The translations under genes were made by a program, and so were the position numbers. Under the pieces are notes generated by a model that saw only the letters and a list, made by a program, of their open reading frames with translations, was not told the origin of the DNA and ran no database searches. From Thermohalobaculum sp039028795 (GTDB lineage Bacteria > Pseudomonadota > Alphaproteobacteria > Rhodobacterales > Rhodobacteraceae), in the NCBI GenBank assembly GCA_039028795.1, contig JBCCHJ010000015.1, positions 1-64,000 on the forward strand: a stretch of DNA of 64,000 nt, written 5' to 3'. Below are positions 1 through 9,118 of the stretch, piece after piece; the first letter of the stretch is position 1, and the number at the start of each line of letters is the position of its first letter.

Positions 1-93
1 GAAATATTTGTGGATAATCTTAGGCATATTGAAGATTTATCTGCCTTAATTATTAAAAAATTAAAATGCTCTTTTATTAATATTGCGTATTAA
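1..93 (+). CDS. Possible 3' end of an AT-rich gene (partial)
   Basis: Frame 1 is open from the first base of the window to a TAA at 91-93, about 30 codons. The encoded tail is rich in Ile, Leu and Lys. The stretch is strikingly AT-rich compared with almost all the rest of the window, so it would be a low-GC, possibly transferred, gene. Thirty codons without a stop in AT-rich DNA is only weak support, and I recognise no family. It could also be plain intergenic DNA. Confidence 0.3.
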   Translation, partial: EIFVDNLRHIEDLSALIIKKLKCSFINIAY

Positions 94-522
94 ATAAAAA
101 TTATCGAACTATAGTCGGTTCGCAAATTGCAATGCCCGTGGATATAAATGGATTGGGAAATTCATCACTATTTTACTATAATGCGACCCTAAAGTGCGAT
201 AGAATGTGGCAAGGTTAAAACGGGCGCAATCGTTCGCCGCGCCCGTAGGTAGATCAGCCAGAGGGACCGGCGTACGTATGTTTTTGTATCCAACACGCGG
301 GCAATTCCGGACCGCAAGGTACACAAAAATTTTCAACGCTCGGCCTATTGGGCCGTCCAGCAATCAGACCGCCCAGCGACCCGGTCAAGATGATTGGGAG
401 CACTCCAAAACAAATGCGCTTACGTGGCGAACTTCGGACGGATGGAATCGCTAAGGACACGCAACGATTTTTTTGAATTGTTCGTGCTCTTGGTCACGTG
501 ATTAAATACGAGGGACCAGAAA
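94..522. other. Long non-coding stretch before the giant surface protein
   Basis: I see no convincing gene here. Short open frames exist but lack ribosome sites and protein-like composition. Composition changes from AT-rich (to about 190) to GC-rich. A purine-rich ribosome site (gaggga, 510-515) lies eight bases before the ATG at 523. The length suggests a promoter region with upstream control of the 5.2-kb gene, but I cannot name an operator. Confidence 0.5.
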
Positions 523-3500
523 ATGACCCAATTTATGATTGAAGCCGAAGACATGCACATGTCCGGTTTTAAGACCGTAAGCGGATCGAAAGCTTCCGGC
601 GGCAAACTGGTGAAGCTCAAGAATGCCGGCTCTTCAGGCGATCTTTCGACTGTCTTCCATGGCCCCAGCAAAACCTACGATCTGACCGTTCGTGCACAGG
701 ACGAATCTGATGGTCATTCAGTCATCCACGTCAAGATCAACGGGCACATCGTTGGCACGATCGACCTGAACAAAGACAATAACGGTCAGGGCAGCGATCA
801 TTCCGGGTTCTCGAACTTTACGCTTGAAGACATCGAGATCAATGAAGGCGATACGATCTCTCTGTGGGCGCAGGGCGATGGGTACGAGTTTGTCCGTCTG
901 GATAAGATCTTCCTGGACATGAAGAACGAAGACCCGCATGCGCGGGATGACCACATCGCCGTTCACGAAGACGAAGGTGCGAATGACGTCGATGGCAATG
1001 TTCTAACGAACGATGCCGACCCTGATGGTGACCAACTGGTGGTGACCGGTGTCGAAGGCAGTAGCGGCAATGTTGGCGTATGGGTCGATCTGGAAAAAGG
1101 CCGCGTCAAGATCAACGCCGATGGCACAATTGACTTCGACGCTGATGGCGATTTCGACGATTTGAACGATGGCGAAAGCGAAGACGTCACGGTCATGTAC
1201 GACGTCTCGGACGGCCATGGCGGCCGCGATTGGGCCAAAGTCAAAATCACTGTCGATGGCAAGTCACCGCCAGCGACGCATGACGACTGCATCGTCATGG
1301 AGGCCGAGGATTTCCATCTGAACGGCTTCAAAGTTGTCCATGGCGACCAAGCGATGGGCGGGGAACTCGTCAAGCTGAAGCACGCTCAAGGCTCGGGTGA
1401 CTTGTCGAAGACATTCGATGGTCCAAGCGGCGAATACAATTTCTCGATCTTCGTCCAAGACGAAAGCGATGGTCAAAGCACGATCAAGGTCAAGATCAAT
1501 GACCAGGAGATCGAATTGATCAAACTGGATCGCGACAGCGACGGCAGAGGGTCGAACAATGATGGCTTCTCTGAGTTCAAGCTGTCCGAACCGGTACAAA
1601 TAAACACCGGCGACAAAATCACACTTTGGGCAGACGGTGATGATCATGGCTATGAGTTCGTTCGCATCGACAAGGTTGTCCTCAAGAAGGAAGAACCGCC
1701 GATTGTTGACGAGCCCTGCACGTTCCGGCTGCTGAACCACCCAGATGGTTCCGTGGCAGCGCCGTTTTACGGCCTGCGTTTGGATAACGTCTTTGGCGAT
1801 GGCGAATACACGTTTGATTTCGAAGCCGATGGCGCCGAAATGTTCGCGACCGTCGACAATGGGATGATCCGCATCTTCGGCACCGCGTTGGGCGGCCGTG
1901 ATGTTGGCGACACACGGACCGATGTTTCGCTGTTTGAAATCGACTTCACCTACAACATGGTCGAACAGGCTGCAGGCGATAACGACCTGATCAGCGATGC
2001 GGCGAATGCCGGATCCAGTTCCGGCACGATCACGCGTTTGGATGACCAGGGCAATCCGGTTGAAACCAAGACTCTGACGGACAAGGCGGGCTCTAATCCA
2101 TTCAGCTTCCGCTTCGGCGATGAGGATAATGACCTCGGTCACCGCGGCTTTGAAGGCAAGTCCGGCTGGGGCTGGCTGAAAGTCGACGGCGAAGATCCGG
2201 CCGGCGCTCAGGATTGGTTGTTCACCGTAGGCGAAAAGGTTGTGATCGATGCAAATGATGACTGCATCGTCGTTACCGAAAGCGAAGCCGCGGGCGACAT
2301 CGAAGTTCTGGAAGGCGGCGCGACGTCGATCCTCGAAAATGATACTGGTGCTGATGGTCTGCCGTTCGCGGGCGCCGTTTTCTCGGTCGATGGCGTTGAA
2401 GCCAATGTTGGCGAGTTCATCGACCTCGCAGACGGTGGTCGGGTTAGGATCAACGCTGACGGCACGGTGGACTTTGACGCCGATGGTGATTTCGAAGACC
2501 TGGACGAAGGCGAAAGTGCTATGGTGTCGGTCGACTACACGATCCGTACACCAGGCACGACAGAAACCGTCGAGCGGGTCATCGATTTCGAAGGCTTCCA
2601 GCGCGGCACGATCATCAACACCCAAATCGATGGCGTGACGATCAGTGCCCAACGCAATGGCGACGGTCAAAACTCGCCCAATGACGCGATGATCTTCGAC
2701 TCTTCCAACCCAACCGGTGGGGACGACGATCTGGGAACGCCTTCGCAAGGAAACATCCTGATCATATCGGAAGATGGCGACTCGAACGATCCGGATGACA
2801 ATGCCGGGGGCGGCACGATCTGGGTGCAATTCGACGATCCTGAACATGTCGACAAGATCACTTTCATCGACACCGAAGAAGGTGGCGCCGCGATCACCGT
2901 GACCTTCGCTGACGGAAGCACGACGGTTCTGACCGGTCCTGCAACGGTCGACGGCGGGGTCGGGACCTTTGACATCGATCTCAGCGATATCGTGCAGTTG
3001 GATATCACCCTGCAAGGCTCCGGTGCGATTGATGATATTATTCTCAAAGAAGAGATCGTGACGCCGGGTGCTGAAGACACGGCAACCGTCAAGATCAAGA
3101 TTTTGGGTGAGGATGATACTGGCGCGATCTCTGGCCGCTACTTTAACGACCAGAACCGCGATGCCATCGAAAATGGCGGCGATACCGGCGTCGGCAGCGC
3201 AACAGTTCAACTGTTTGCCCAGGGCGGGGCGCTCGTGGCCTCGACTACGACCAACCCAGACGGGACCTATTCCTTCGCTGACGTAGACCCGGGCGATTAC
3301 TTCGTGCGGTTCATCTCGGCCGGGGACGGCTTCGGCTTCGTGCTTGAAGCGGACTCTGCCGCCGCAGGGGCAGACGACACCAATGACAGTGACGTGGCAT
3401 CGGTCGGCGGCGCTGGCAACGGCAACACTGCTTTGTTCAGCCTGGCGTCAGGTGAAGACAAAACCGATGTAGACGCAGGTATTCAAGTGCTGCCTGGTTC

Positions 3501-5733
3501 TATCTCGGGCCGATTCTTCCGCGACGAGAACCTGAACAATTTGGATGATGGCGATCTGGCTGGTGAGTTCGGCATAGGCAATGCCACGATCATGCTGCTG
3601 TTGGCTGACGGTGTCACACCAGCGACCGACGAAAACGGCGACATGATTACGACCGTAACAGATACGGAAACCGGTGAGTATCGCTTCGATAACCTGCTGC
3701 CGGGCGATTACGTCGTTAAGTTCCCGCAACCTGCCGAAGGGTCCGAGTTTGCCCAACCAGATGCGGGCGATGACACGATCGACTCCGATGTGACGGACTT
3801 TGATGCAGGTACGACGGATCCGGTCACGGTTGTGGCAAACCAGGAAACGGCGGATGTTGATGCCGGTGTCCAGGTCTTGGCCGGGTCGATTTCAGGCCGT
3901 TACTTTAACGACCAGAACCGCGACAATATCGAAAACGCCGGCGACAGCGGCTTCAGTGCAGCAATGGTTCTGTTGTTTGCTGAGGGCGGCACGACGCCGA
4001 TTGACACTGCGATGACGGACGCGGATGGCGCGTATTCGTTCCAGGGCGTCACGGCTGGCAACTACTTTGTTCGGTTCGTATCGACCAGCAGCGATTTCGC
4101 CTTTGTCCTGGAAACGGACTCGGCCACTGCAGGCGCCGATGATACCAATGACAGCGACGTGGTCGACACGGCTACGGGCGATGGCGATACGGCGGTCTTC
4201 GCATTGGCCGCAGGAGAAAACCTATCCGATGTTGATGCTGGCGCACAGGTCGGTTTGGGCTCGATCTCGGGCCGGTTCTTCCGGGACATCAACGGCAACA
4301 ACCTGGATGATGGCGATGCGGCTGGCGAGTTCGGCATAGGCAATGCGACAATTATGTTGCTTCAAGCCGATGGCGTGACGCCCGTCACCGATGAGAACGG
4401 CGACATGATCACGGCGGTAACCGATACGGAAACCGGCGAGTATCGTTTCGACGATCTCCTGCCGGGCGATTACGTGGTGAAGTTCCCGGAACCACCGGCA
4501 AACACAATCTTTGTCGAACCCAATGCTGGCGATGACACGATTGACTCGGATGTGACAGACGCTGTCGCCGGTACCACCGATCCGGTGACGGTTGCTTCAA
4601 ACTCGGAAACCGCAGATGTCGACGCGGGCGTGGTGAACTCGGTCCTCGTGGATGGTGAGATCAGCATCACACCAACCCAATCGATCGTTTTCATCATCGA
4701 TCACTCCAGCACGACATTCTCGGATGATTTCAGTGTGCCAGGGGTCGGCGACCTGAACGGAGATGGCACATCCGACACCGTCGTTGATGGAATGGTCCGG
4801 CAGATTGCTGACGAGGCGCGTGCGATAGCGGATGCCGAAATCACCCGCGGCGTCGCTGCGGAGGACTCGCAAGAAATCCACATCATCCTAAGCGGCGTCG
4901 GTGCTATCGTTGATGAACAGACGTTCACTGCCCAACAGATCCGCGATGCGGATGATGCCGGGACTTTGGACACGCTCTTCAGTACAGTGCTGGCGCCTAC
5001 AGGTGTCGCATTTACAGAATTGGATCTGCAGAGTGCGTTGACCGAGGCGCAAGGCTACATCGTTCCGCGTTTCGGTGCAGAAGGTGGGGTCACCGACGAC
5101 ATTGTCATCCTGACCACATCTGACTCGGCAACGGTGGAAGAGGACTTCATCCAGGATGAAAACGGAGGCTTCGTGGTCATCGAGACGGTCGTCCCCGTTG
5201 GCGATGATCCAACAAATCCAGTGCCGCCGGCCACCTCGTCAATCATCGATACATTGACGGATCCAAACGGCCTCGATGCTGATATCGATGTTGTTTTGAT
5301 CGACCTCAACAACCCAGAGATCGATGTCAGGACTGATTTCCTGGATCAAGCCGATGCTGATGGCGTTGATGTCGTCCAACTGGTGGACGTAAATGTGGCC
5401 GGCAGTTTCGGTTTGGACATGCTGGTCTCGAACGCTCCGGAATCGGGTGAAATTCTCTTGTTCGAAATCTCGATCGACGGAGTACCAATAGACGGTATCG
5501 GCGTAGAAGACTTGGTCGACGGCCCAGGTCCCGGTCTGTTCGATTTCCCTCCAACCGAGATCGGAATACCGGTCGGCAGTGTCATCGACGTTGTCGTCGG
5601 CCTCGACGCAAACATGGATGGCGATCTAGAGCTTACGCTGCTGTCCAGCGACTTCACATTGGATCGGGTGATCGACGCGGGCGATGATGCCTTCTCGTTC
5701 CTGCTGGACACGGCGATGGTCACCGCTGGCTGA
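523..5733 (+). CDS. Giant modular surface/secreted protein (CBM-like, cadherin-like, SdrD B-like, VWA-like)
   Basis: A 1736-residue, very Asp/Gly-rich protein with no N-terminal signal peptide, so export through a type I secretion system is the likeliest route (inference; no transporter genes are nearby and I see no RTX nonapeptides). Modules in order: CBM6/35/36-like module, about 5-135, opening with IEAED; cadherin/VCBS-like, 140-245; a second CBM-like module, 257-390; an unrecognised region, 395-575; a second cadherin/VCBS-like segment from about 580 with an inserted beta-rich region to about 860; four SdrD B-like (Cna-B type) repeats, each starting near GSISGR, at about 867, 992, 1121 and 1246; a VWA-like region from about 1385 with DHSST in the MIDAS position and a Ca-binding-like DLNGDGTSD loop; and an unrecognised tail. 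A role in adhesion or glycan binding outside the cell is inferred. The start follows the gaggga site. Confidence 0.85.
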   Translation: MTQFMIEAEDMHMSGFKTVSGSKASGGKLVKLKNAGSSGDLSTVFHGPSKTYDLTVRAQDESDGHSVIHVKINGHIVGTIDLNKDNNGQGSDHSGFSNFTLEDIEINEGDTISLWAQGDGYEFVRLDKIFLDMKNEDPHARDDHIAVHEDEGANDVDGNVLTNDADPDGDQLVVTGVEGSSGNVGVWVDLEKGRVKINADGTIDFDADGDFDDLNDGESEDVTVMYDVSDGHGGRDWAKVKITVDGKSPPATHDDCIVMEAEDFHLNGFKVVHGDQAMGGELVKLKHAQGSGDLSKTFDGPSGEYNFSIFVQDESDGQSTIKVKINDQEIELIKLDRDSDGRGSNNDGFSEFKLSEPVQINTGDKITLWADGDDHGYEFVRIDKVVLKKEEPPIVDEPCTFRLLNHPDGSVAAPFYGLRLDNVFGDGEYTFDFEADGAEMFATVDNGMIRIFGTALGGRDVGDTRTDVSLFEIDFTYNMVEQAAGDNDLISDAANAGSSSGTITRLDDQGNPVETKTLTDKAGSNPFSFRFGDEDNDLGHRGFEGKSGWGWLKVDGEDPAGAQDWLFTVGEKVVIDANDDCIVVTESEAAGDIEVLEGGATSILENDTGADGLPFAGAVFSVDGVEANVGEFIDLADGGRVRINADGTVDFDADGDFEDLDEGESAMVSVDYTIRTPGTTETVERVIDFEGFQRGTIINTQIDGVTISAQRNGDGQNSPNDAMIFDSSNPTGGDDDLGTPSQGNILIISEDGDSNDPDDNAGGGTIWVQFDDPEHVDKITFIDTEEGGAAITVTFADGSTTVLTGPATVDGGVGTFDIDLSDIVQLDITLQGSGAIDDIILKEEIVTPGAEDTATVKIKILGEDDTGAISGRYFNDQNRDAIENGGDTGVGSATVQLFAQGGALVASTTTNPDGTYSFADVDPGDYFVRFISAGDGFGFVLEADSAAAGADDTNDSDVASVGGAGNGNTALFSLASGEDKTDVDAGIQVLPGSISGRFFRDENLNNLDDGDLAGEFGIGNATIMLLLADGVTPATDENGDMITTVTDTETGEYRFDNLLPGDYVVKFPQPAEGSEFAQPDAGDDTIDSDVTDFDAGTTDPVTVVANQETADVDAGVQVLAGSISGRYFNDQNRDNIENAGDSGFSAAMVLLFAEGGTTPIDTAMTDADGAYSFQGVTAGNYFVRFVSTSSDFAFVLETDSATAGADDTNDSDVVDTATGDGDTAVFALAAGENLSDVDAGAQVGLGSISGRFFRDINGNNLDDGDAAGEFGIGNATIMLLQADGVTPVTDENGDMITAVTDTETGEYRFDDLLPGDYVVKFPEPPANTIFVEPNAGDDTIDSDVTDAVAGTTDPVTVASNSETADVDAGVVNSVLVDGEISITPTQSIVFIIDHSSTTFSDDFSVPGVGDLNGDGTSDTVVDGMVRQIADEARAIADAEITRGVAAEDSQEIHIILSGVGAIVDEQTFTAQQIRDADDAGTLDTLFSTVLAPTGVAFTELDLQSALTEAQGYIVPRFGAEGGVTDDIVILTTSDSATVEEDFIQDENGGFVVIETVVPVGDDPTNPVPPATSSIIDTLTDPNGLDADIDVVLIDLNNPEIDVRTDFLDQADADGVDVVQLVDVNVAGSFGLDMLVSNAPESGEILLFEISIDGVPIDGIGVEDLVDGPGPGLFDFPPTEIGIPVGSVIDVVVGLDANMDGDLELTLLSSDFTLDRVIDAGDDAFSFLLDTAMVTAG
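3121..4640 (+). repeat. A-B-A-B tandem SdrD B-like repeats, 762-nt super-period
   Basis: Four repeat units within the giant protein begin at 3121, 3496, 3883 and 4258. Units 1 and 3 share SGRYFNDQNRD, and units 2 and 4 share GEFGIGNATIMLL. The distances 1 to 3 and 2 to 4 are both 762 nt (254 codons), so a two-domain unit was duplicated as a whole. Units of this family usually bind Ca2+ and form rigid stalks in Gram-positive surface proteins. Confidence 0.85.
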
Positions 5734-5754
5734 TCCAAACGCAATCATGAACCG

Positions 5755-5779
5755 AAAGGCCGCCTTAAAGGCGGCCTTT
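5755..5779. terminator. Bidirectional Rho-independent terminator
   Basis: A perfect 10-bp stem (5755-5764 with 5770-5779) and a five-base loop. The stem starts with AAA and ends with TTTT, so it can stop transcription from both sides. It lies between the convergent giant surface gene and guaD. Confidence 0.85.
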
Positions 5780-5827
5780 TGACTTTGTTGGTGCCCGTTG
5801 ACCAACACCCCAGCGCTGACACCGGTT

Positions 5828-7132
5828 TCAAACGGCCCTGCTTCCCGACGCCCAGACCTGATTTATGGCCCTGTCATCCGCCAGAATAATCTGGACGAAC
5901 AGTGCTTCGGAAATCGTGGATGCCCGTGCCATACGGTGATTGATCAGAGCTGTCGACCCAAGATCGATCAAGATCAGATCAGCCGCCAGACCCTGCTTAA
6001 TGTTCCCGATTTCAGCTTCCATGTGCAATGCCCGGGCGGAACCTTGCGTGGCCAGCCACCAGAGCTGAACAGGTGTCAGATTGATCCGCCGGGTCTGGGC
6101 CAACTCATATGCTGCCTTCATGGTGTCGAAAATCGAGTAAGATGTGCCGCCCCCGGTATCCGTGGCCAAACCGATGCGCACACCACGCTGGGCCAGGCCC
6201 TGTACGTCGCATGCGCCGGACCCCAAGAATGCGTTTGACGTCGGACAATGGGCGACGGCGGCTTCAGTCTCTGACAAAAGTGCGTGCTCGCGATCTGTCA
6301 GATGGATCGCATGGCCAAAGACAGCTTTGGGCCCGATCAGGCCATATTTTTCGTAAACCCCAAGGTAGTCGGCACAGTCAGGGAAAAGCTCCGCCACCCA
6401 GGCGATTTCCCTATGCTGCTCCGATAAATGCGTTTGCATCAGACAATCTGGATGTTCTGCCCAAAGCGTCCCAGCAGCCTCTAACTGCTCGGGTGAAGAT
6501 GTCGGCGCGAAACGTGGCGTTACCGCGTATCGGGCGCGACCCTTGCGATGCCAGCGGTTGATCAGCGCCTTGCTGTCCTCGTATCCCGAATTAGCCGTAT
6601 CGCGCAGCGCATCAGGCGCGTTCCGGTCCATCATAACCTTGCCGCCGACTGCGGCGACGCCGCGACGCGCTGCCTCGGCAAAATAGGCGTCCACCGACGC
6701 AGGGTGGGTCGTGCAGAAACTTGCCGCGCAGGTGATCCCATGGGCCAGTTGCGTGTCGAAGTAGATCTTCGCGACCTCTGCTGCATAACCCGGGTCTTGA
6801 AACCGGCCTTCTTCTGGGAAGGTGTAGGTGCTCAGCCATTCGATCAGATCTGCGCCCCAAGATGCGACGACCCCAATCTGTGGGTAATGCATATGCGCGT
6901 CGACAAATCCTGGCGCCATAAGGTGGGGCGTGGACTGCACCGCAACATCTGGCCAGCGCGCGATAACTGATCCGGCGTCTCCGACGTCTGCGATCAGGCC
7001 ATCCTGGATGACAACGGCCGCATCGCTGTCGTGGATCAGCGCTTCATCACCGATCTGAAACGGATCACCGTCAAAGCGGATCATTGGGCCGCGCAGGATC
7101 AGATCGGTCAAATATCCGGCCTCGCGGTCCAT
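5828..7132 (-). CDS. guaD: Guanine deaminase
   Basis: Amidohydrolase that hydrolyses guanine to xanthine and ammonia in cytosolic purine salvage. The metal-binding HMH motif follows GFVDA near the N-terminus. Further His residues lie in QTHLSEQH and FGHAIHL, and the Asp in LATDTGGG completes the zinc site. PTSNAFLGSG is typical of GuaD. The frame is open upstream to a TTG at 7234, but homologues begin close to the TDLILRG segment, so I choose the ATG at 7132 (434 aa), although its ribosome site is weak. The gene is divergent from the paa genes, and the two may share the 280-bp promoter region. Confidence 0.88.
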   Translation of the reverse strand: MDREAGYLTDLILRGPMIRFDGDPFQIGDEALIHDSDAAVVIQDGLIADVGDAGSVIARWPDVAVQSTPHLMAPGFVDAHMHYPQIGVVASWGADLIEWLSTYTFPEEGRFQDPGYAAEVAKIYFDTQLAHGITCAASFCTTHPASVDAYFAEAARRGVAAVGGKVMMDRNAPDALRDTANSGYEDSKALINRWHRKGRARYAVTPRFAPTSSPEQLEAAGTLWAEHPDCLMQTHLSEQHREIAWVAELFPDCADYLGVYEKYGLIGPKAVFGHAIHLTDREHALLSETEAAVAHCPTSNAFLGSGACDVQGLAQRGVRIGLATDTGGGTSYSIFDTMKAAYELAQTRRINLTPVQLWWLATQGSARALHMEAEIGNIKQGLAADLILIDLGSTALINHRMARASTISEALFVQIILADDRAINQVWASGSRAV

Positions 7133-7363
7133 AGCAAACGCTGCCGCCCTGGCCCGCGAACAAACGAGCTCCACGGTATCGGCTGCGCACACGCCCATGT
7201 GCCCCCGGTTCGCGTCCAGAAGATGTGTGGCCAACTCATGAGGGCACTCCGAAAGACGTCTGCATCTGAGCAGAAATCCAGCGGGTTTGGAAGTGGTTAG
7301 GGTTTCGCGCTTTTTGTCGTCCGTATTCCGGAAACCGCGTCTTGCGCAGCGCCAACTCAGAGG

Positions 7364-7393
7364 TTACAGAAAAATTGAAATACGCAGTGTATT
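7364..7393 (+). promoter_or_regulatory. Candidate promoter and palindromic operator for the paa genes
   Basis: TTACAG (7364-7369), an 18-bp spacer and TGTATT (7388-7393) resemble -35/-10 boxes. The palindrome AATAC-GCAGT-GTATT (7379-7393) covers the -10 box, a position typical of a repressor site. TetR-type PaaR repressors bind palindromes in paa promoters of other bacteria. No such regulator gene is in the window, so the assignment is inference. Confidence 0.4.
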
Positions 7394-7411
7394 GTAACAA
7401 TTGAGCCAGCA

Positions 7412-7852
7412 GTGACTCCGGAAGAGCGCGCCAAAAGATCCGCTGATGCCATGTGGTCCCAGGACCAGGCGTCGAAATGGCTGGGGATGTCGCTGGATCA
7501 GATAGGCCCCGGCACCTGCACCATGTCCATGACGGTCGCCCAGCATCACTGCAATGGCCACCTGATCTGCCATGGCGGCTTTATCTTTACCCTAGCCGAC
7601 AGTGCGTTTGCCTTCGCCTGCAACAGTTACAACCAAAGTAATGTCGCGCAGCAAAACGCGATCACCTACTGCGCGGCTGGTCGCTTGAACGATGTGCTGA
7701 CAGCATCTGCGGTTGAAGTCACCCGCGCCGGGCGGTCCGGGGTTTACGACGTCACGGTCACCAATCAGGATAGCACGGTGATCGCAGTTATGCGCGGCAA
7801 CTCAAGAACGATAAAGGGCACACATTTCCCCGAGGAGGATATCGATGGCTGA
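7412..7852 (+). CDS. paaI: PaaI-type hotdog thioesterase
   Basis: A 146-residue hotdog-fold acyl-CoA thioesterase. The segment NGHLICHGGFIFTLADSAFA matches the active-site stretch of hydroxyphenylacetyl-CoA thioesterase PaaI, with the conserved Asp in the long helix. PaaI clears dead-end CoA thioesters formed during phenylacetate breakdown and so frees CoA. The GTG start at 7412 is chosen because PaaI proteins carry this N-terminal helix; the first in-frame ATG at 7451 would remove part of it. The gene overlaps the following thiolase by 8 bp, which points to one transcript and coupled translation. Confidence 0.82.
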   Translation: MTPEERAKRSADAMWSQDQASKWLGMSLDQIGPGTCTMSMTVAQHHCNGHLICHGGFIFTLADSAFAFACNSYNQSNVAQQNAITYCAAGRLNDVLTASAVEVTRAGRSGVYDVTVTNQDSTVIAVMRGNSRTIKGTHFPEEDIDG

Positions 7853-9047
7853 GGCATTCCTGTGCGAAGGCTTGCGCACCCCAATAGGACGTTATGGTGG
7901 CGCGCTCTCATCGGTGCGCCCGGACGACATGCTGGGCGGTGCGATCAAAGCAGTGATGGACTCGGTGCCAAACCTGCCGGGCGATGCGATCAACGATGTC
8001 TATATGGGCTGCGCCAATCAGGCTGGCGAGGATAATCGCAATGTTGCCCGGATGGCGGTGCTGTTGGGCGGGCTGCCCCAGGACGTCCCCGCGGCGACGA
8101 TTAACCGGCTGTGTGGATCGGGCCTGGATGCCGTGGGTACGGCCGCCCGTGCGATCAAGGCGGGAGAGGTTGACGTCGCTATTGCCGGCGGCGTTGAATC
8201 CATGTCTAGCGCGCCCATGGTGATGCCCAAGGCGGATAGCGCGTTTTCCCGCCGGGCCGAGATTTTTGACACCACCATCGGATGGCGCTTCGTGAACCGG
8301 ATCATAAAGAAGGAATACGGGATCGACTCGATGCCCGAAACGGCCGAGAACGTGGCCGAAGACTTCCAGATCTCCCGCGCTGATCAGGATGCCTTCGCTC
8401 TGCGATCCCAGGAAAAGGCCGCCGCTGCTCAGGCGAACGGGCGTCTGGCAAAAGAGATCACGCCCGTCACCATTCCGCAGCGCAAGGGCGACCCCATCGT
8501 TGTGGACCGGGATGAACACCCCCGCGCCACAACCCTGGAAAAGCTGGGAGCCTTGCCTGCACCGTTCCGTGACGGTGGGTCAGTTACAGCCGGTAATGCT
8601 TCGGGTGTGAACGATGGTGCTGCGGCGATCATCATTGCCTCGGGCGAGGCCGTGGAAAAGTACGGCCTGACGCCGAAGGCCCGGATCACCGGCATGGCGA
8701 CGGCGGGCGTCGCCCCTAGGGTTATGGGTATCGGTCCAGCGCCGGCATCGCAGACGCTGATGGAAAAGCTGGGCGTCAAAATCGGTGATATTGATGTGAT
8801 CGAACTGAACGAGGCCTTCGCCGCGCAAGGTCTTGCCGTAACCCGCCAATTGGGCCTTGCCGACGATGCGGATCACGTGAACCCGAATGGCGGAGCGATT
8901 GCTTTGGGCCATCCTTTGGGCATGTCCGGGGCTCGGCTCGCGCTGACGGCGGCGGTCGAACTAGGTGAACGAGATGCGAAGAGGGCGCTTTGCACAATGT
9001 GCATCGGCGTCGGCCAAGGCATCGCGCTGATGTTGGAAAAGGCCTGA
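7845..9047 (+). CDS. paaJ: 3-oxoadipyl-CoA / 3-oxo-5,6-dehydrosuberyl-CoA thiolase
   Basis: Thiolase of 400 residues that cleaves 3-oxoacyl-CoA with CoA. The catalytic triad is visible: Cys90 in NRLCGSGLDA, His356 in GHPLG and Cys386 in CIGVGQG. Length and the opening (EAFLCEGLRTPIGRYGG) fit the PaaJ/PcaF subgroup. Sequence alone does not separate the phenylacetate from the beta-ketoadipate role; paaI before it and paaK after it favour phenylacetate. A strong gaggagg ribosome site lies inside the end of paaI. Confidence 0.85.
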   Translation: MAEAFLCEGLRTPIGRYGGALSSVRPDDMLGGAIKAVMDSVPNLPGDAINDVYMGCANQAGEDNRNVARMAVLLGGLPQDVPAATINRLCGSGLDAVGTAARAIKAGEVDVAIAGGVESMSSAPMVMPKADSAFSRRAEIFDTTIGWRFVNRIIKKEYGIDSMPETAENVAEDFQISRADQDAFALRSQEKAAAAQANGRLAKEITPVTIPQRKGDPIVVDRDEHPRATTLEKLGALPAPFRDGGSVTAGNASGVNDGAAAIIIASGEAVEKYGLTPKARITGMATAGVAPRVMGIGPAPASQTLMEKLGVKIGDIDVIELNEAFAAQGLAVTRQLGLADDADHVNPNGGAIALGHPLGMSGARLALTAAVELGERDAKRALCTMCIGVGQGIALMLEKA

Positions 9048-9118
9048 CGGACGGTTCGCAATCGCGCGTGATCCGGGATCAGCATGGCCCTCCAAGCAAC
9101 TCCTAATACGAGAGACCG

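Noticed and set aside
1264..3210. Long open frame on the minus strand inside the giant surface gene
   Set aside because: It mirrors codon bias of the plus-strand gene (Asp/Gly-rich repeats), has no ribosome site, and its product is not protein-like.
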